Positions 21,941-34,090 of a stretch of DNA of 64,000 bases are shown in pieces (position 1 is the first letter of the stretch; each line of letters begins with the position of its first letter). The position numbers and the translations under genes are program-made. Origin of the DNA: Trichobilharzia szidati (taxonomy: Eukaryota > Platyhelminthes > Trematoda > Strigeidida > Schistosomatidae); NCBI GenBank assembly GCA_944472155.2, contig OX235272.1:98710020-98774019 (forward strand). Reading direction: 5' to 3'. Below the pieces are notes generated by a model that saw only the letters and a list, made by a program, of their open reading frames with translations, did not search any database and had not been told where the DNA came from.

Positions 21941-24360
21941 CTATGGTAGGCGAAGGTTGAAGCCTATTGTTTTTTGCACACATAGTTTAGGATGTATGTG
22001 ATTAACCCAAAATGCTCCCATCAACTTTAATAACCTTAAATTAGATTTATGTGAAATAATTGTGAAGCTGTCATTAATATTGATTTTGTGACCTGACATT
22101 AATAAGTGCTTTGAAATGGATAATGATGGATTTCTATTCAAATTAATTGCATTGGGATTTTCCATATGTCTTAATAACCATTTTGGAACATGTTCTTTTC
22201 GACAACATTGTAACATTCTATTGGTCCTACCTATAGAGTCTACAGAATTTAATCTTTTAATCTTAGGTTCAGGTATCGAAAATTTTCGAGATGTGAGGGA
22301 AACAGAGTGTGCGCTTGATGGCTGACCGAAATCTCTGAGCTGTCAATTGCGTACTGAATGTCAATTGCGTATCACTGAATGGTAGGCTAATAAAGATAGC
22401 TATTTTGGTACAGAAGCTGTCTTTTCAAGATATGGTCTATCCTTACTGTGACAAATGATAAAATTTTCTGGATAACCATTAACTAATAAAACTGAATGTA
22501 TGTGTCGAAGCTCATCCATCAGTGTGTAGCTTGTGCATATTTTGAGGGCCCTTGAAAACAAACATTTCACTAGAGAAAGTTTATACAGGATTGGAACAAA
22601 ACTGGTGATATGAAGATATTGTCCACTCCATGTCTACCTACGTAAAATCCATCGCCTAGTCGTCCCATCGTCTCTCCTAGTCAACAAAATATCCAAGAGA
22701 CCGAGTTTGTTATTCGATTCGAATCCCTAAGTCACTAGGATATTTAGATGAATATGGTTAAATAGAGTAATAAAGTTCTCAATAAACTTACTATTATTAC
22801 CAATAATGAGAGTATCATCCACATGACGTTTATATAACATAAAATTCCCTAGCATACCTTGCATTTGTTTTTCCAATTTAGACATGAATATATCTGCTAA
22901 CAGGGGTCCAAGAGGGCTCGCCATCGCAACACCACCGACTTATTTGCATGCCTTTTCTTGTAAAGTGAATCTGATATTTCCCGTACATGTTAAGATAATG
23001 TCTCCAGTGTGACAAGAATAGGTAATTGTACCCCATTGCATGTTATTTGGTCGCAAATGAAATCAACAGTTTCATGAAGTGCAACATTGGTGAATAAAGA
23101 TTCTATGTTGCCTGAGCACATAACGTTCTCCTTAATGTTCAAAGTGTCTAGCATATTGGTCAGATCGAATGAACTTTTTATGGAATGATTTCATAAGGAG
23201 TCTCCTACTGGCGTAAGGACCTCTGTAATCCATTTCGCGGCTTTATGATATGGAGAATTTGACATATCTAAGATGGGTCTCAGTGGGTTCCCAAGTATGT
23301 GAATCTTTGGTAGGCCATACGTTCGAGGAGCATGTGATCCAATAACTTTAAGTTGCTGATAAAGTTTTTCATTTATAAAATCATGCTTCAGTAAGATTTC
23401 AAGCTGACAGTTAATCTGCATTTCCACAAGGAGCACATTATCAGCAGTATTATCCACCAGAAATCTGGACTGATCTTTAAGGATTTCATTGATTTCATTT
23501 TTGATAATCTGATTTAATCATGATGACAACGCCTTCTCCTTAGTCAGGTTTAAAGATAATAAGATTATCTATTTTGATTAATTACTTAAGTATGGCGTGG
23601 TGTTCTTTTGATAAACCATTTTTCTGATGTATTCTGGCATTTAGAAATCGGTGATAAATGCCCACCAGTTTAACTCTAAACCAGTCTAGGTTATCTTTAC
23701 TAGATGGGATTAAATCAGAGATTTGTTCAGGTTTTCATACTGTGATTGGACTTCCATTTTGTTCATTTTCGGAGGGATAGTTTTGTATTTCAATCTGTAC
23801 GATAATGCCTCCAACTGTTGTTGGCATACAGTGCAGGAAGATAAATCAATTATATGCTTGTGCACATCCTCAGGAAATTCCAAAATGTGATTCGTGTCTT
23901 TCAAAGATTTTGTTAACTTTTGTTCCGTGGAACTTATGGTCTTTATTACCATATCATTGCAAAATATAGTGAATTTAATTTGACATACTAAAGATAAATT
24001 ATCCATGATGGGGATTAGTCTTTGATGTGTTTCGATTAATTTTGAAAGTTTGTCATTAATTTCATCAGTTTCTAATTCAGCAAGATGCCAAAGGTTGGAG
24101 AGTGAGTATTTTGACTTATTCCGACGTAGTGATTTGTAAAACGGTATAAGATAATGTTTATTTTCTATGCGGTTGTGATAAAACCTTAATTGTTCAGGGT
24201 GAATGACAGTTTTGCATCTCATATTCAGAAGACCATTCAGAAGTCTTATAGTATCTTTAAAGAACCTTCGTTTGAGAAAATTAAAACAGTTAGTCCTTTT
24301 GATAAATCTGAATGAAGCATTTAGAAGACAAATTTCGCGAGATGATATCATTTCGTAGTT
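21941..24360 (-). mobile_element. Penelope-like element (decayed)
   Basis: On the minus strand the order is that of a PLE: an N-terminal region (ATG at 24351, 213-residue frame to 23710), RT with the PLE motif YGLPKIH and PLRPI (23191-23457), RT motifs SPLGPLLADIFM and HVDDT (22727-22924; the usual Tyr before VDD is His), then a GIY-YIG endonuclease (about 22330-21941, SIGRTNR followed by the EH motif). Known PLEs encode RT fused to GIY-YIG and lack RNase H. At least four frame breaks are present, so the copy is dead. Confidence 0.85.
23710..24351 (-). pseudogene. PLE polyprotein, N-terminal part
   Basis: Longest intact piece (213 residues) of the PLE polyprotein, basic and Leu-rich, starting MISSREICLLNASFRF. 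No catalytic motif belongs in this part. The reading frame is lost before the RT block at 23457. Downstream remnants at 23191-23457, 22727-22924 and 21941-22330 carry RT and GIY-YIG motifs. Confidence 0.7.
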
Positions 24361-25767
24361 ATTGTACGTTTATAAATTATTATTATTATTGCAGTTTGAC
24401 TGATGGAATCAGGTCATTTGATCAACTTACAGTATTCATAAAGATCAATTTATACACTTGATTAATGTTAAGATGGCTTAGACGGTTACTAAATATTAGC
24501 CATTAGTGAAGAATACCACTATTAAAATCTCAGCTTTCAGATATTACTTACCAATTTATGAAAATTCGCCTTTAGTACAAATAAACAACTTACTCAAAAA
24601 GCTGTACTGTGAACAATTTAGTACTCATTAATAGACTTTTACCGTTTAAAGTTAAAATTTCGAATTTTCGAGATAAAAAATGAAAATTTCTATCTAGATA
24701 CTAAAAAGTTGAAAATAATAATCATAATGATTTCAAACTGCATTCTATGTTAGCTGACTTTATGGTGGGTCTTTAGTAGTGTATGCTTAATAATGACATG
24801 CTGAAAGTGGAAAGGGGTATAAGGATTATAGGGGAATTAGAACCAACCACCTTCGGATTACTGACTAAGATCAGCAATTGCGGTATAAACCATGACATAG
24901 TTTTTTTTTAGAGCTTGTGGCTTACCCAGGCAGTCATGTGAACAACATCTACGTAAGCACCTATCAGTCATCATACTAGCCATTTAGGTCATTCTCTTTA
25001 TGTAAATGTACATCGAATTCTGTTAAGTAGATAACGACTGACTGATGATTGAGTATACCATCTCACATAATATCTGTTTAATAGATTCATTAAATGAAAA
25101 AATGTAACAGATGACTGAAAGCTATGCAGTGATAATGATCTTAAATTACATGTAGCAGCTGTTTCAGCAGAGCAGAGGACCAGTAACCTAGAGGTAGGAA
25201 TTCTAGTTCCTAATATAACTCCAGGCGCTATCCCTAATACATTAAGATTCGTTCTCCAAACTGACATCAATGTAGACAGTCTGACAAACAAGGCGCACAT
25301 TGTAGCGGGCTATTGATTTACATATTTTGCGGGAGTTACTGTGCAATCAGTGAATTTTGTATAGGGACGTGGATGAACACTTTTGAATATAACAGCAATC
25401 TGGTGCTCCTTGGTTATCCGATAGTATAGGTTTTAGGATCCAACTCGAAATGAAACTAGTTTCTTCTAATTCAGAATTTTAATGCGTGTTAGAATTCGAC
25501 TTTAGTAGGGAAATTACGAGTGAACTAAAACTATGCAGAAGTATTTACGCTATATTTCATCTTGAAATAAACTGTTACCTCAACAATTTGTCTTTCAGAA
25601 GAATTTTGCTGAGAACAGTTGCTGCGATTACCTGTTCGGAATCAACCAGAGAATGTCAAATTTATACACCTTCCGTTTATTAATCTGTGTAATACTATCC
25701 ACATGCCCCATAAATGCTTTGTGAGTTGAAATTACTTCTTACAACACCTTAACTTAGGAAAATCGTC
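24361..25767. other. Non-coding stretch before the CIA30 gene
   Basis: No exon could be supported. A possible acceptor (ccttaacttag, ending at 25757) lies just upstream of the CIA30 start codon, so an upstream exon or 5' UTR intron in this interval is possible. Confidence 0.4.
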
Positions 25768-26481
25768 ATGACATTTATTAACCCCTACGAAAGAATATCA
25801 CTGCCTACAGTGTCATCGAATGATGAAGTTAATTTGACACTATTTAACTTCACAGATCCTACTGCTACCTTTTTGGATCAATGGATTGAAGTGTCGGATA
25901 CAGTTCGTACAGCTGGACGATCTAAAGCTGTACTAGCACCACATATTGCATCAGTAGGCCATTTATTTGTCAGAAATACTAAAAACTTCTTTTTATAAAT
26001 AGAACTACCAGTCTGCTATATTTTTCTACTTACTCAATCCACTTCCAAACGGGGCATGTTTTGCTGGCATAGATGCCTATTTAAACTCCTGGGATTTATC
26101 AGAATATCAAGGCATTTCAATTGATTTACACAGACAAGGAAACAATTCTGCTTTCAAATTGTTGTTTTACAATGACTGTCCTCAGTATACTAACTGTTAC
26201 TCATACGAGTCCTTTTTCGAGGTAATTTATATATATATATATATATATAACTGATTTTCATTATGCAATAAATACAGACATCAGGTGCTCGAGAACAAGT
26301 CTACCTACCATTCAGTACATTTCAACCATATTTCCGTGGAAAATACCAACCAAATGTGCCACCATTAAACGCAAGTGATTTGAGACGTGTTGGAATACAG
26401 GTATATGGTGGGGTTTACGAGGCTAAAAGTCAATCTGGCCCTGGCTCTCTGGAGTTATTCACTATATCAGCGTATAAATAA
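25768..26481 (+). CDS. CIA30-domain protein (NDUFAF1-like), 3 exons
   Basis: CIA30 proteins include NDUFAF1, a mitochondrial assembly factor of respiratory complex I. Exons: 25768-25953, 26012-26221, 26278-26481, all phase 0, 199 residues in total. Domain landmarks: LFNFTDP and WIEVSDTVRTAGRSKA in exon 1; LLNPLPNGACFAGI and YQGISIDL in exon 2; VYLPFSTFQPYFRGKYQ, VGIQVYGG and SGPGSLELF in exon 3, which ends at TAA. Introns are 58 and 56 bp, typical of short trematode introns; the first donor is the unusual GTAGGC. No mitochondrial presequence is visible from this ATG, and NDUFAF1 proteins are longer (about 300 residues), so an upstream exon may be missing or this may be a shorter CIA30 relative. 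Confidence 0.82.
26229..26249. repeat. (AT)n microsatellite in CIA30 intron 2
   Basis: An uninterrupted run of about ten AT units lies inside the 56-bp second intron; length variation here would change intron size directly. Confidence 0.8.
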
Positions 26482-27496
26482 ATTCAGAGGATTCAGGATG
26501 GTGCGAATTCTAAATAATTTTTCAATGCTATTACATGCATTGATTAATTCAGATAGACAAAATAATCGATATCTTGTGCCTAATTGTTTGACAAATTGCT
26601 AGCCTCCAGTTAATTAAGCCTTTCGCTCTTTATCAACCATCTTTTTACTGCTTTTACTTACTTCTAAAAAACATTTTTGGAAATTTTATATAGATACTGA
26701 ATTTTCTAATTCCTTGATTTAGTGTTAATTCTAAAGAAAGGAAAATTATGCATTGAAATCGAAATAAATTTTAGGTTCAACCGGGAGTTTTAGTGATGAT
26801 TAGGTAATTTGCATTTTTGATTTCATACTAATCAGTTAGATAATAAGGCGAATGAATGAATACATACATACGAAAGCTGAGCAAAACATTTGGAGTTCAA
26901 AGTGAAACGACAGTTTCATCAGCGATCACACCAAATGACTCAAGTAATATGATGCAATACTATTAAGAGAGGCAACTGCAAATTGGAGTTGGATATTCAC
27001 TTCAGTATCAGTTGCCGACACAAATGTGGAACTTATCCAAAATATCAGGAGCTTTATACAATTCTTAACGCGCAAAGTCTACTAAAGAGATATGTCACGT
27101 TCAGATTCTCTAGCTGATTTTTAAATATCTTTAAACTCTGTGAAGTGCTTGCAAAATGACGCGCAAATAATTTAGCACTACTTGGAAATCAAGTAATTTA
27201 ATTTATCACTCTTCTTCCTAACTAAATAAGAACTTTCCTTGAATAGTTTCCGAAACATTAACGTACAGTTTAATGCTGTTCACGAGAACAGGTACCTATG
27301 GGTTTGATGCCTCATCGGGTTTAAGCTACCGAGGGCTAGACAGATTCAAACTAAGACAACATATCTGTTCACTGATGTATACCTATAGATGTGATTCCTA
27401 GACTAGACATTAAACTAATGGGTCCTGGGTTCTAGTCTGCTCCATCTACTTCATTTACATATACCCTTATTTCTTTAGTGATCACACCCATTTTTT
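26482..27496. other. Non-coding stretch, nothing recognised
   Basis: Should include the CIA30 3' UTR. No coding or repeat signal was recognised. Confidence 0.4.
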
Positions 27497-30400
27497 ATTA
27501 TAATATTACTATTCCCTTGCGTTCCGAGTGGTACAAAGGGCTTCAACAACACACCCGCCGTCCTCTTCAGCTGGGTCCTCAATTGCCCATAATTTCCTAT
27601 TTCCTCCTCGCACGATCTCGTCCATGTCACCTGAAGACGACCTACTAGTTGCTTCCCATAGGGATGCCACTCGAGGGCCTGGTGCGCGATGTCCTTCGAC
27701 GGTCTCCCCAATGTATGCCCAGTCTATCTCCATATTCTTCTGCATATTTGTTGAGCAATCAGCTTTTGGTTAGTTTGTTGCCAGATTTTCTTGTTACTAA
27801 TTCTTCCTGGCCGACCTGACATTTGATCTTCAATATGAAGCCAACGAAGGCAGCTGCTGATAAAAGTCTCTTACTTGTTGGAAATCCTTTCCGTTACAGA
27901 TAGTGCATGTTTCTGACGCGTACAGACGAACTGACTGACTTCACATTTGTGTTGGAAATCCGAATCTTCTTCTTTATGCTGGCTGAGTGCAGGAGATTTC
28001 CAAACTGATTTCAGGTTGGTGAGGGCGTATCGTACTTTTCCGATTCTGGTCTGCTTTGACATCTTCATCCGTTCCACCTGTGGTTGAAACCACGCTTCCT
28101 AGATAAGTGAAGGAGGTAACCTCTATCATATTTCTCCCGTTGATGGTGATTGGTGCTGGTTGTTGCTGTTGCTGTTGGTTGGTTATCTTCATCAACTCCG
28201 CCTTCTCTGTGTTCACCTGAAGTCCTGTCTTCGCTGCCTGCCTCTTCAGCCAGTTTGTTGGTTTATGCCTTCCTGCAAGTCTTCGATTTTGTGTGACATC
28301 AAACATAAATCATCCACGCGCGAAATCCAGATCTTCTAGAGTCTTTTTATCTGTCAGTCCGACGTATTGCTGTCTCCTCACTCCCTGTACACAGTCTGAC
28401 GCATGATCCAGTCCACCACAATCAAGGTTATCATCAGTAATAATAGGCAACCGGCCTTTTCTTACAACTGTATTCATCTCAAATGCCTCGTTGACTTTTC
28501 CGTTGTGGATCACCTGGCACGTAACACAGTCGTATAGATGTTGAATGAGGTTGATAAAGATCCGGTCACTGTATGCCATAGTATTGAATTAGTTTCCAAA
28601 TTACTTCTCGATCAACGCTGTCTGTCGAAAGCCTTCTGAAAGTCGATGAAGTTAAGATAGAGGTTTGACTGCCATTCTATGCTTTGTTCAATGATGACGC
28701 ATAGAGTTGCAATTTGATCAGCACATGATTTACTTTTCCTGAATCCAGCTCGTTCCGGTCAACTGAGGGAGTTCTGCATGCAGTGCATCTTTTATTCTCT
28801 CCAGGATGACACGACCTAGTATTTTACTGGACGTGAACAATAGCATGATTCTGTGCCATTCCTTGCAGAGGCGTAAGTCGCCCTTCTTTGGTGGCTTGAC
28901 AAGATAGCCAGCTTTTCTTCCAATTGGTAGGCTACCTTCGCCTCCTTCCAAACCTTTTGCAATAATATCGTGTGCATCTGCCGCAGTCTTTGGGTCTGTT
29001 TTCAATGCTTCGGTGGGAATTCCGTCTGGCTCCGCTACCTTCCCGGCCGGTATTCAGTAGGTTGCTCGCATTTAAGATTTCTGCTTTCGTTGGAGGATTA
29101 GTGTCCACATGTAAGCAGTTCTGTGCGTGCTGTTGGTGGTGGTCGATTCAAGAGTCTATTAAAATGATCAACCCATTGTTTTATTTGTTTCCCCTCCTTG
29201 GTAATTAGATTCCCTGGAACATCTTTTGTAGGTTTCATCTGCGTTGATCTCTTCCCAGCTAGAGACTTGGTTATCTGATATAATGTTCTGAGGTCTCTCT
29301 TACCTACAGTCTGCACGTTATGCTTCAGTTGCCGGTCAGTGTTTCGTAGAATTGTCTTTTGTCTTTCCTAGCAATCCTCTTCAATTCTCTCTTTATTCGG
29401 TGCAGTGTACATTAAACTCAGCTTCTCCTTCTGTTGTCCATCTTTGCATTGAGTCATCTTCTCTTTCACCATCCTCCTGTCCTCAATTAGCATTCAGGCG
29501 TCTGTTGAGAGTCATTCCTCATCTTGCCTCTTCTTTCTTCCTAGAACAGTTGTACACGTTTCCTTGAACATCACCTTCAGAGAGTTCCAGTGTTCTTCTA
29601 CACAGTTTTCTTCAGTGATGCCACGTAGTGTGTCCGACTTTGTTCTGATATCTGTAGCGAAGGCATCCCTCGTAGTTTTGTCCTTCAGTTTCTAAATGTT
29701 GAACTTGAATTGTGCTCTGTCTCCATTTGCTTTCACGGATTTCAGCTTCACCTTAAAAGTTCGTTGAAGTAGATGATGGTCTGAGCCCAAATCTGCTCCC
29801 TTTCTCGACTTTGTGTCCAGCAGGTTGTGCCTCTACCTCCTTCAGCGACATTGAGATGAAATCTGTTTAGTTTGTGGTGTGTCCGTCGGGCGGAATCCAT
29901 GTTGCTTTGTGTATATCCTTATGCTTGTACACGCTCCATCCGATCACCAAATCATTGAAATCACAGAAGTCTGTGAGTAGTTCTCCATTGTCACTCATTT
30001 CTCCGAGATCCTCTCAACCCATGATGAGTTCTCTTCCTGTATTATCTGCACCCAGTTTGACTTTCATTCATATTGCCTATAAGGATTTTGATATCGCCAT
30101 TCGGAATGTTGTCCATTACTGTTTGTAATTGTCTGTAAAAGTCCTCCTTCTCTTATTCCGCGTTGTTTGTAGCACTGTGCATAGCATAGGATAATTGTCA
30201 CCTTCCTTCCTGCCTTTTGAATTGAATCTTGCTATGATGATCCTGGGTGATTGGATTGGTTCTCACTGCATTAGGGCTTTGGCTGCCACTGGTGAAATCA
30301 TGATAGCCACTCACTGCCTCAATGTGTTCGTGGTTGTCGTGTGGGTAACCGAACCAGTCGATTACTGACTTTCCAGTTGACAATTTCGATAATCCACATC

Positions 30401-30880
30401 CATTGCATCTGCTCTCACAAATACCCAGCACTTCTGTGCCAGATCTTCGTGTTTCTTTGGCTACTCAGGCAACCTTCCCAGTCTCCTACATTGTAAAGAC
30501 ATTCCACGTCCACATTCTTATTCCTGCTTTCATCGAGAGAAGACACATCGGCTGACTGGCTTCCTGAAGGCTTTCACTAGCCCTTTGTGTCATTTCGCCT
30601 CTCCGATTCTAGCGAAGAATAAGATTGTTATTTGAATTTTTGTTATTTTAACATATTTTTTTGCTTTGAAGTTTCTCTAGCAGTTTGATAGGTTTAATGG
30701 TGTAGGGCAGCTAGCCGCACGCCCAGCCCTCTCTCTTTACCCGGGCTTGGGACTGGCTAGAAAACTAGCAAGCCAGTTAACTAGGGGAGGTTAATCACAC
30801 CCATAGTGGTAGCTGAATTCACTAGTTAGCTACTAGTTAAGTTTAATTATGCGAGATTTTATTATGCGAATCGCGTAACC
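27497..30880 (-). mobile_element. RTE non-LTR retrotransposon, near full length but decayed
   Basis: Minus strand. The 3' tail (ATT repeats) is at 27497-27512. The C-terminal tail and RT fragments lie at 27509-29316 and the endonuclease at about 29870-30540 (N-terminus WTWNVFTM, then LGICESRC). Upstream, the G/C-rich block at about 30690-30800 (complement of acccgggcttgggactgg) is probably the 5' UTR. About 3.3 kb is the full-length size for RTEs. It is a different subfamily from 4150-6722 but collinear with it. Confidence 0.82.
27509..30540 (-). pseudogene. RTE polyprotein pseudogene
   Basis: Homologous blocks in element order: endonuclease 30198-30540 (one stop already after FTM), Lys-rich linker 29098-29316, RT fingers 28730-29005 (LRLCKEWHRIMLLF), RT palm 28310-28579 (LDFARG where LDFADD is expected), thumb 27974-28306 (SFTYLGSVVSTTGG) and tail 27509-27745. 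Frames change at least six times. Loss of the catalytic Asp pair confirms that no enzyme can be made. Confidence 0.8.
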
Positions 30881-31124
30881 AGTTTATATGTGTGGTCCTC
30901 CTAAACACTCATCCTAAGACAAAATGATTCTAAAAAACTAGTTTTCAGTCAGGAAAATTTCATTTTGTGATGTTGAATGAACAAATGTAATCCTTTTAGT
31001 TAGATTACTCTGTTGATACTCTAGTCCAAAACTTACAGGCACTTTGTCACACATCATAGAAAGGTATTCTGTGCAACAGTCTCATATTCTTAATTCATTA
31101 TTTTCATGAACATACATATTATTA

Positions 31125-31360
31125 TTATGTGGAAAGAAACGGAGAGACCAGAGGAAGAAGTAACCCACGGTTTTTAATATTCGACTTAGTTTCAAATTCA
31201 GTGCATTGTGTTACACCAGAATCATGAGAACAAACCAGTTCATGTAAGTCGCGTTTGTATTTGAAAGGGAAATTAATAATGTGATATTCGGAGGTATTTA
31301 GCTTAAGATCATTTGACAAGGACCACCGCTTAATGTAAGTAAAAAGTTTGTGCATTGTGA
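31125..31360 (-). pseudogene. Non-LTR RT fragment (thumb region)
   Basis: The minus-strand frame reads LFTYIKRWSLSNDLKLNTSE, resembling the RT segment after the catalytic box in CR1/Jockey-type enzymes (a Trp, then L-LN-S-K). Only about 75 codons remain. Its 3' end overlaps the foldback at 31331. Confidence 0.5.
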
Positions 31361-31962
31361 AATAGATAAAATTAAGTATACTTATATTTCAGTAGTTTAC
31401 ATACAATGATAAGTTTTTTGTTTTGGTAATATTTGGAGTAAAATGACTGCCCATGATCACATCAATTGTTGGAGCTGTGCTTTTTTTCCCACTTTTGTGA
31501 TTTCTAATCATTTTGTTCATTCATTTTTGTGTATCCAGAATTATATTCCAGGTTGTTGACAGTCACCCTTGTTATTTGTGTCCGGTGTGACCTTAATGAA
31601 CATAGTTTCTGCAATTAGTCTTTCTTTTCATTTGTTCATATTAGATTTCAGAATACAGATATTGTCCTAATTAATGTTGTGGTTTCTATCCCGTGCATGT
31701 GCATATGACTCAGCACAACTGTCAAAATCCTGGACTATAATTCTGGATACACAAAAATGAATGAACAAAAAATGAATTACACATATATGATTAGAAATCA
31801 CAAAAGTGGGAAAAAAAGCACAGCTCCAACAATTGATGTGATCATGGGCAGTCATTTTGCTCCAAATATTACCAAAACAAAAAACTTATCATTGTATGTA
31901 AACTACTGAAATATAAGTATACTTAATTTGATCCATAATGCACAAACGTTTTACTGACATTA
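31331..31962. repeat. Large foldback element (233/245-bp inverted arms)
   Basis: Arms at 31331-31563 and 31718-31962 are inverted copies; they differ mainly by a short insertion near 31775-31790 in the right arm and a few substitutions. The spacer is 154 bp. No coding capacity. The family is unknown; the high arm identity suggests that the inverted structure is recent. Confidence 0.8.
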
Positions 31963-32459
31963 ATTAAAAATTATTAGATCGCTTGGAATCAACTTAATAT
32001 TAACCAAAGAAACGTCTAGTCTGCCTGCGTATGCTTTAAGCGTTATAAGTTTTGTTTTAACGGACACGCTTCCAGATAGGCTCGGACACTATTTTTTTTA
32101 TCCTTCCTTGTACTATTAACACACATAGACCCTGAGCCCATAGTCTAACCATTTTAGCCAGATAAGCTCTAAAATCTTTTTCCTAAATAACCCTAACTTT
32201 TTATCCTACTTAAATCCCTAAATAACGGAGTGCTTTTGATTTGTGTTTTGTCATTAGTTCTTAAAAGTCAGGTAGTATGCTCATTGTCTGGGTAACTAGG
32301 CACATTGGCTTTAGTAAGGCTGGTATTGTGTAGCTAATCAGTAGCACAACCAGAACCTTCTAAGCTCTGTGTGGACCCTTATGTTAACTGTTCTAATGTA
32401 CCATCAACTCAGAGAAGCTTCCAAGGGGATGGAAGAGATCTATCCTTTCTCCTATATTC

Positions 32460-33300
32460 AATCGCTGTGACTGACAAAATGCAATGAACTAGGAAACTGG
32501 TAGCACTAATTCCACTTGTAATAAAGCCTATAGAAAGGCTGGTTGGTGAACATATCGGGAAGCACCTTGATGAGAGAAAAAGCACTCCATGAAGTACAGT
32601 ACGACCTCAGAAGATATAGGTTCTTTGGAACAAATACACTAGGAATGACTAGACATCATGCTGGAATACGAACATCCCAGTCTATGTGGTCTTCCCTGAT
32701 TCTGCAAAGGCATTTGATACTGTTTAACATAATTTTCTTCTTCACTGAATAGGCCGGCAGGTATTGGTGGCCAGCTTCCCTCAGGTTAAAGGACCATCTA
32801 GACGTAAGCGAATTCTGTACCAAACTCAGTTGTGTCCCACAATCTTAGTAAAGCTCGGCCTTGTGAGACTCTCAAGGTTCTGTTCAAGATCAACTGATGT
32901 TGTTAATTTTTATCATTGACCTACTATGTCTTCTGAACTGCTTAGCTCTTCTCTTCCTTGGTGATTTAAGGTTTGGAGAGCAATAAAATATTTGAACAGA
33001 CAGCTTGCAAGCAAACCTGAAAAATCTGTAATACTGGAAACAGGTAAACAGAATGTCTTTCAGTCTGTAGAAATAAAAGCATAAATACGTAATCCAACGA
33101 TGCAGATAGTAAGTTGTTTCCTGTGTAACATCAAAGCGCGACTTTTCCTAACGGACAGTTTGAATGCAACTGTGAATTACTGAGGTGACATATGTGGTTA
33201 TACGATCCATGCGTACGAAGTTGGAGGTGGTCACTCCTGAGCTTTTTCTAAGAATGCATAAAACATACGACAGCAGTCTGAGTCAGAAAATGAAAATTAG
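32460..33300 (+). pseudogene. Decayed CR1/Jockey-type RT
   Basis: Plus-strand remnants in register: KPIERLVGEHI, then LHEVQYDLRRYRFFGTN (family: QhGFR...S..TnL), DSAKAFDTV (RT motif A) and a broken equivalent of the SGVPQGS/LGP box near 32820-32940. Multiple stops. A different, older lineage than the CR1 at 47832-51960. Confidence 0.65.
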
Positions 33301-33339
33301 CTATATCAGACTGTAAAATAAAACGATAAAAGAAGGTAA

Positions 33340-33840
33340 ACTGGCGTTTATAAAAAGCCAACGTATTCTAATTTGTACATAGACTTCAATTAATCGCATC
33401 CATTATCTTTGAAGGCAGGTCTGGTTAAGTGTCTAACATGCAGATCAATAACACTAAATAGTACATAAAAAAAAACTAAAATGATGAAATGAAACAGACA
33501 GAAGAAGCGTTGGTGCTAAATAACTATCCTATAAAATTCATTAGGAAGATCAAAAAAGGTCAAAAGCAAAATAAAAATAATGGTGAAACTAATAATGATG
33601 ACATAAATAAGAGAGAATATAAGGCATCTACAGTTTTACCATATAATGAGGGGACATCTGAGACCCTACATAGGATAATAAAGCAGCAATTAGAGTGGCT
33701 TTCAAACCTATAAACTCACTCACAGAAAAGCTCTGTAGGCTGAAGGAGCCGGTGCACCCAATTAGACAAAATAATATAATATACAAAATACCTTGCAGTG
33801 AATGTGAGTTCAATTACATAGATCTTCACGCATCACACTA
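33340..33840 (+). pseudogene. PLE fragment: RT C-terminus to GIY-YIG start
   Basis: The plus-strand sequence shows the PLE connector region: a frame at 33489-33713 with NNYPIKFIRKI and VLPYNEGTSETLHRI (family: LPY-GTSE-L-RI), then the frame around 33730-33830 with EPVHPI and NIIYKIPCSECEFNYI, the start of GIY-YIG. The rest of the nuclease is missing. The PLE-terminal repeat at 33960 follows in the same orientation. Confidence 0.7.
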
Positions 33841-33959
33841 TCAATAGGTTTTCAGCTTATTTTTTGTCTAACTATTCCGCTCACTCTTCAAATTTATTCA
33901 TCGACTTCCTTTCATTCTAATTATCTGTTTGTTCGTTCTCATAAGATTTGATTGTTTAC

Positions 33960-34090
33960 CAATAATCACGTTAGTACTACTATTACTATTACTATGAGTA
34001 AATATTACAGTATAACATTGTGTGGCCTTATCAAAATAAATTTTTTCCATAATGGAATTATACTCTACTACAGTGCCTGAGTTTTATCCT
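33960..34090 (+). repeat. PLE-terminal repeat, ribozyme part deleted
   Basis: The sequence atgagtaaatattacagtat through actacagtgcctgagtttta matches the 3' halves of the units at 14374 and 16123-16590. The internal hairpin GAGCA/UGCUC and GAAAC are missing. Its position after a PLE fragment ties this repeat family to PLEs. Confidence 0.6.

Noticed and set aside
24998..25300. 100-residue minus-strand open frame
   Set aside because: Leu/Ser-rich translation without motifs; no supporting splice sites.
26860..26945. Possible hammerhead (cgctgatgaaactgtcg on the minus strand)
   Set aside because: The second core strand GAAA is not in a position to close stem II.
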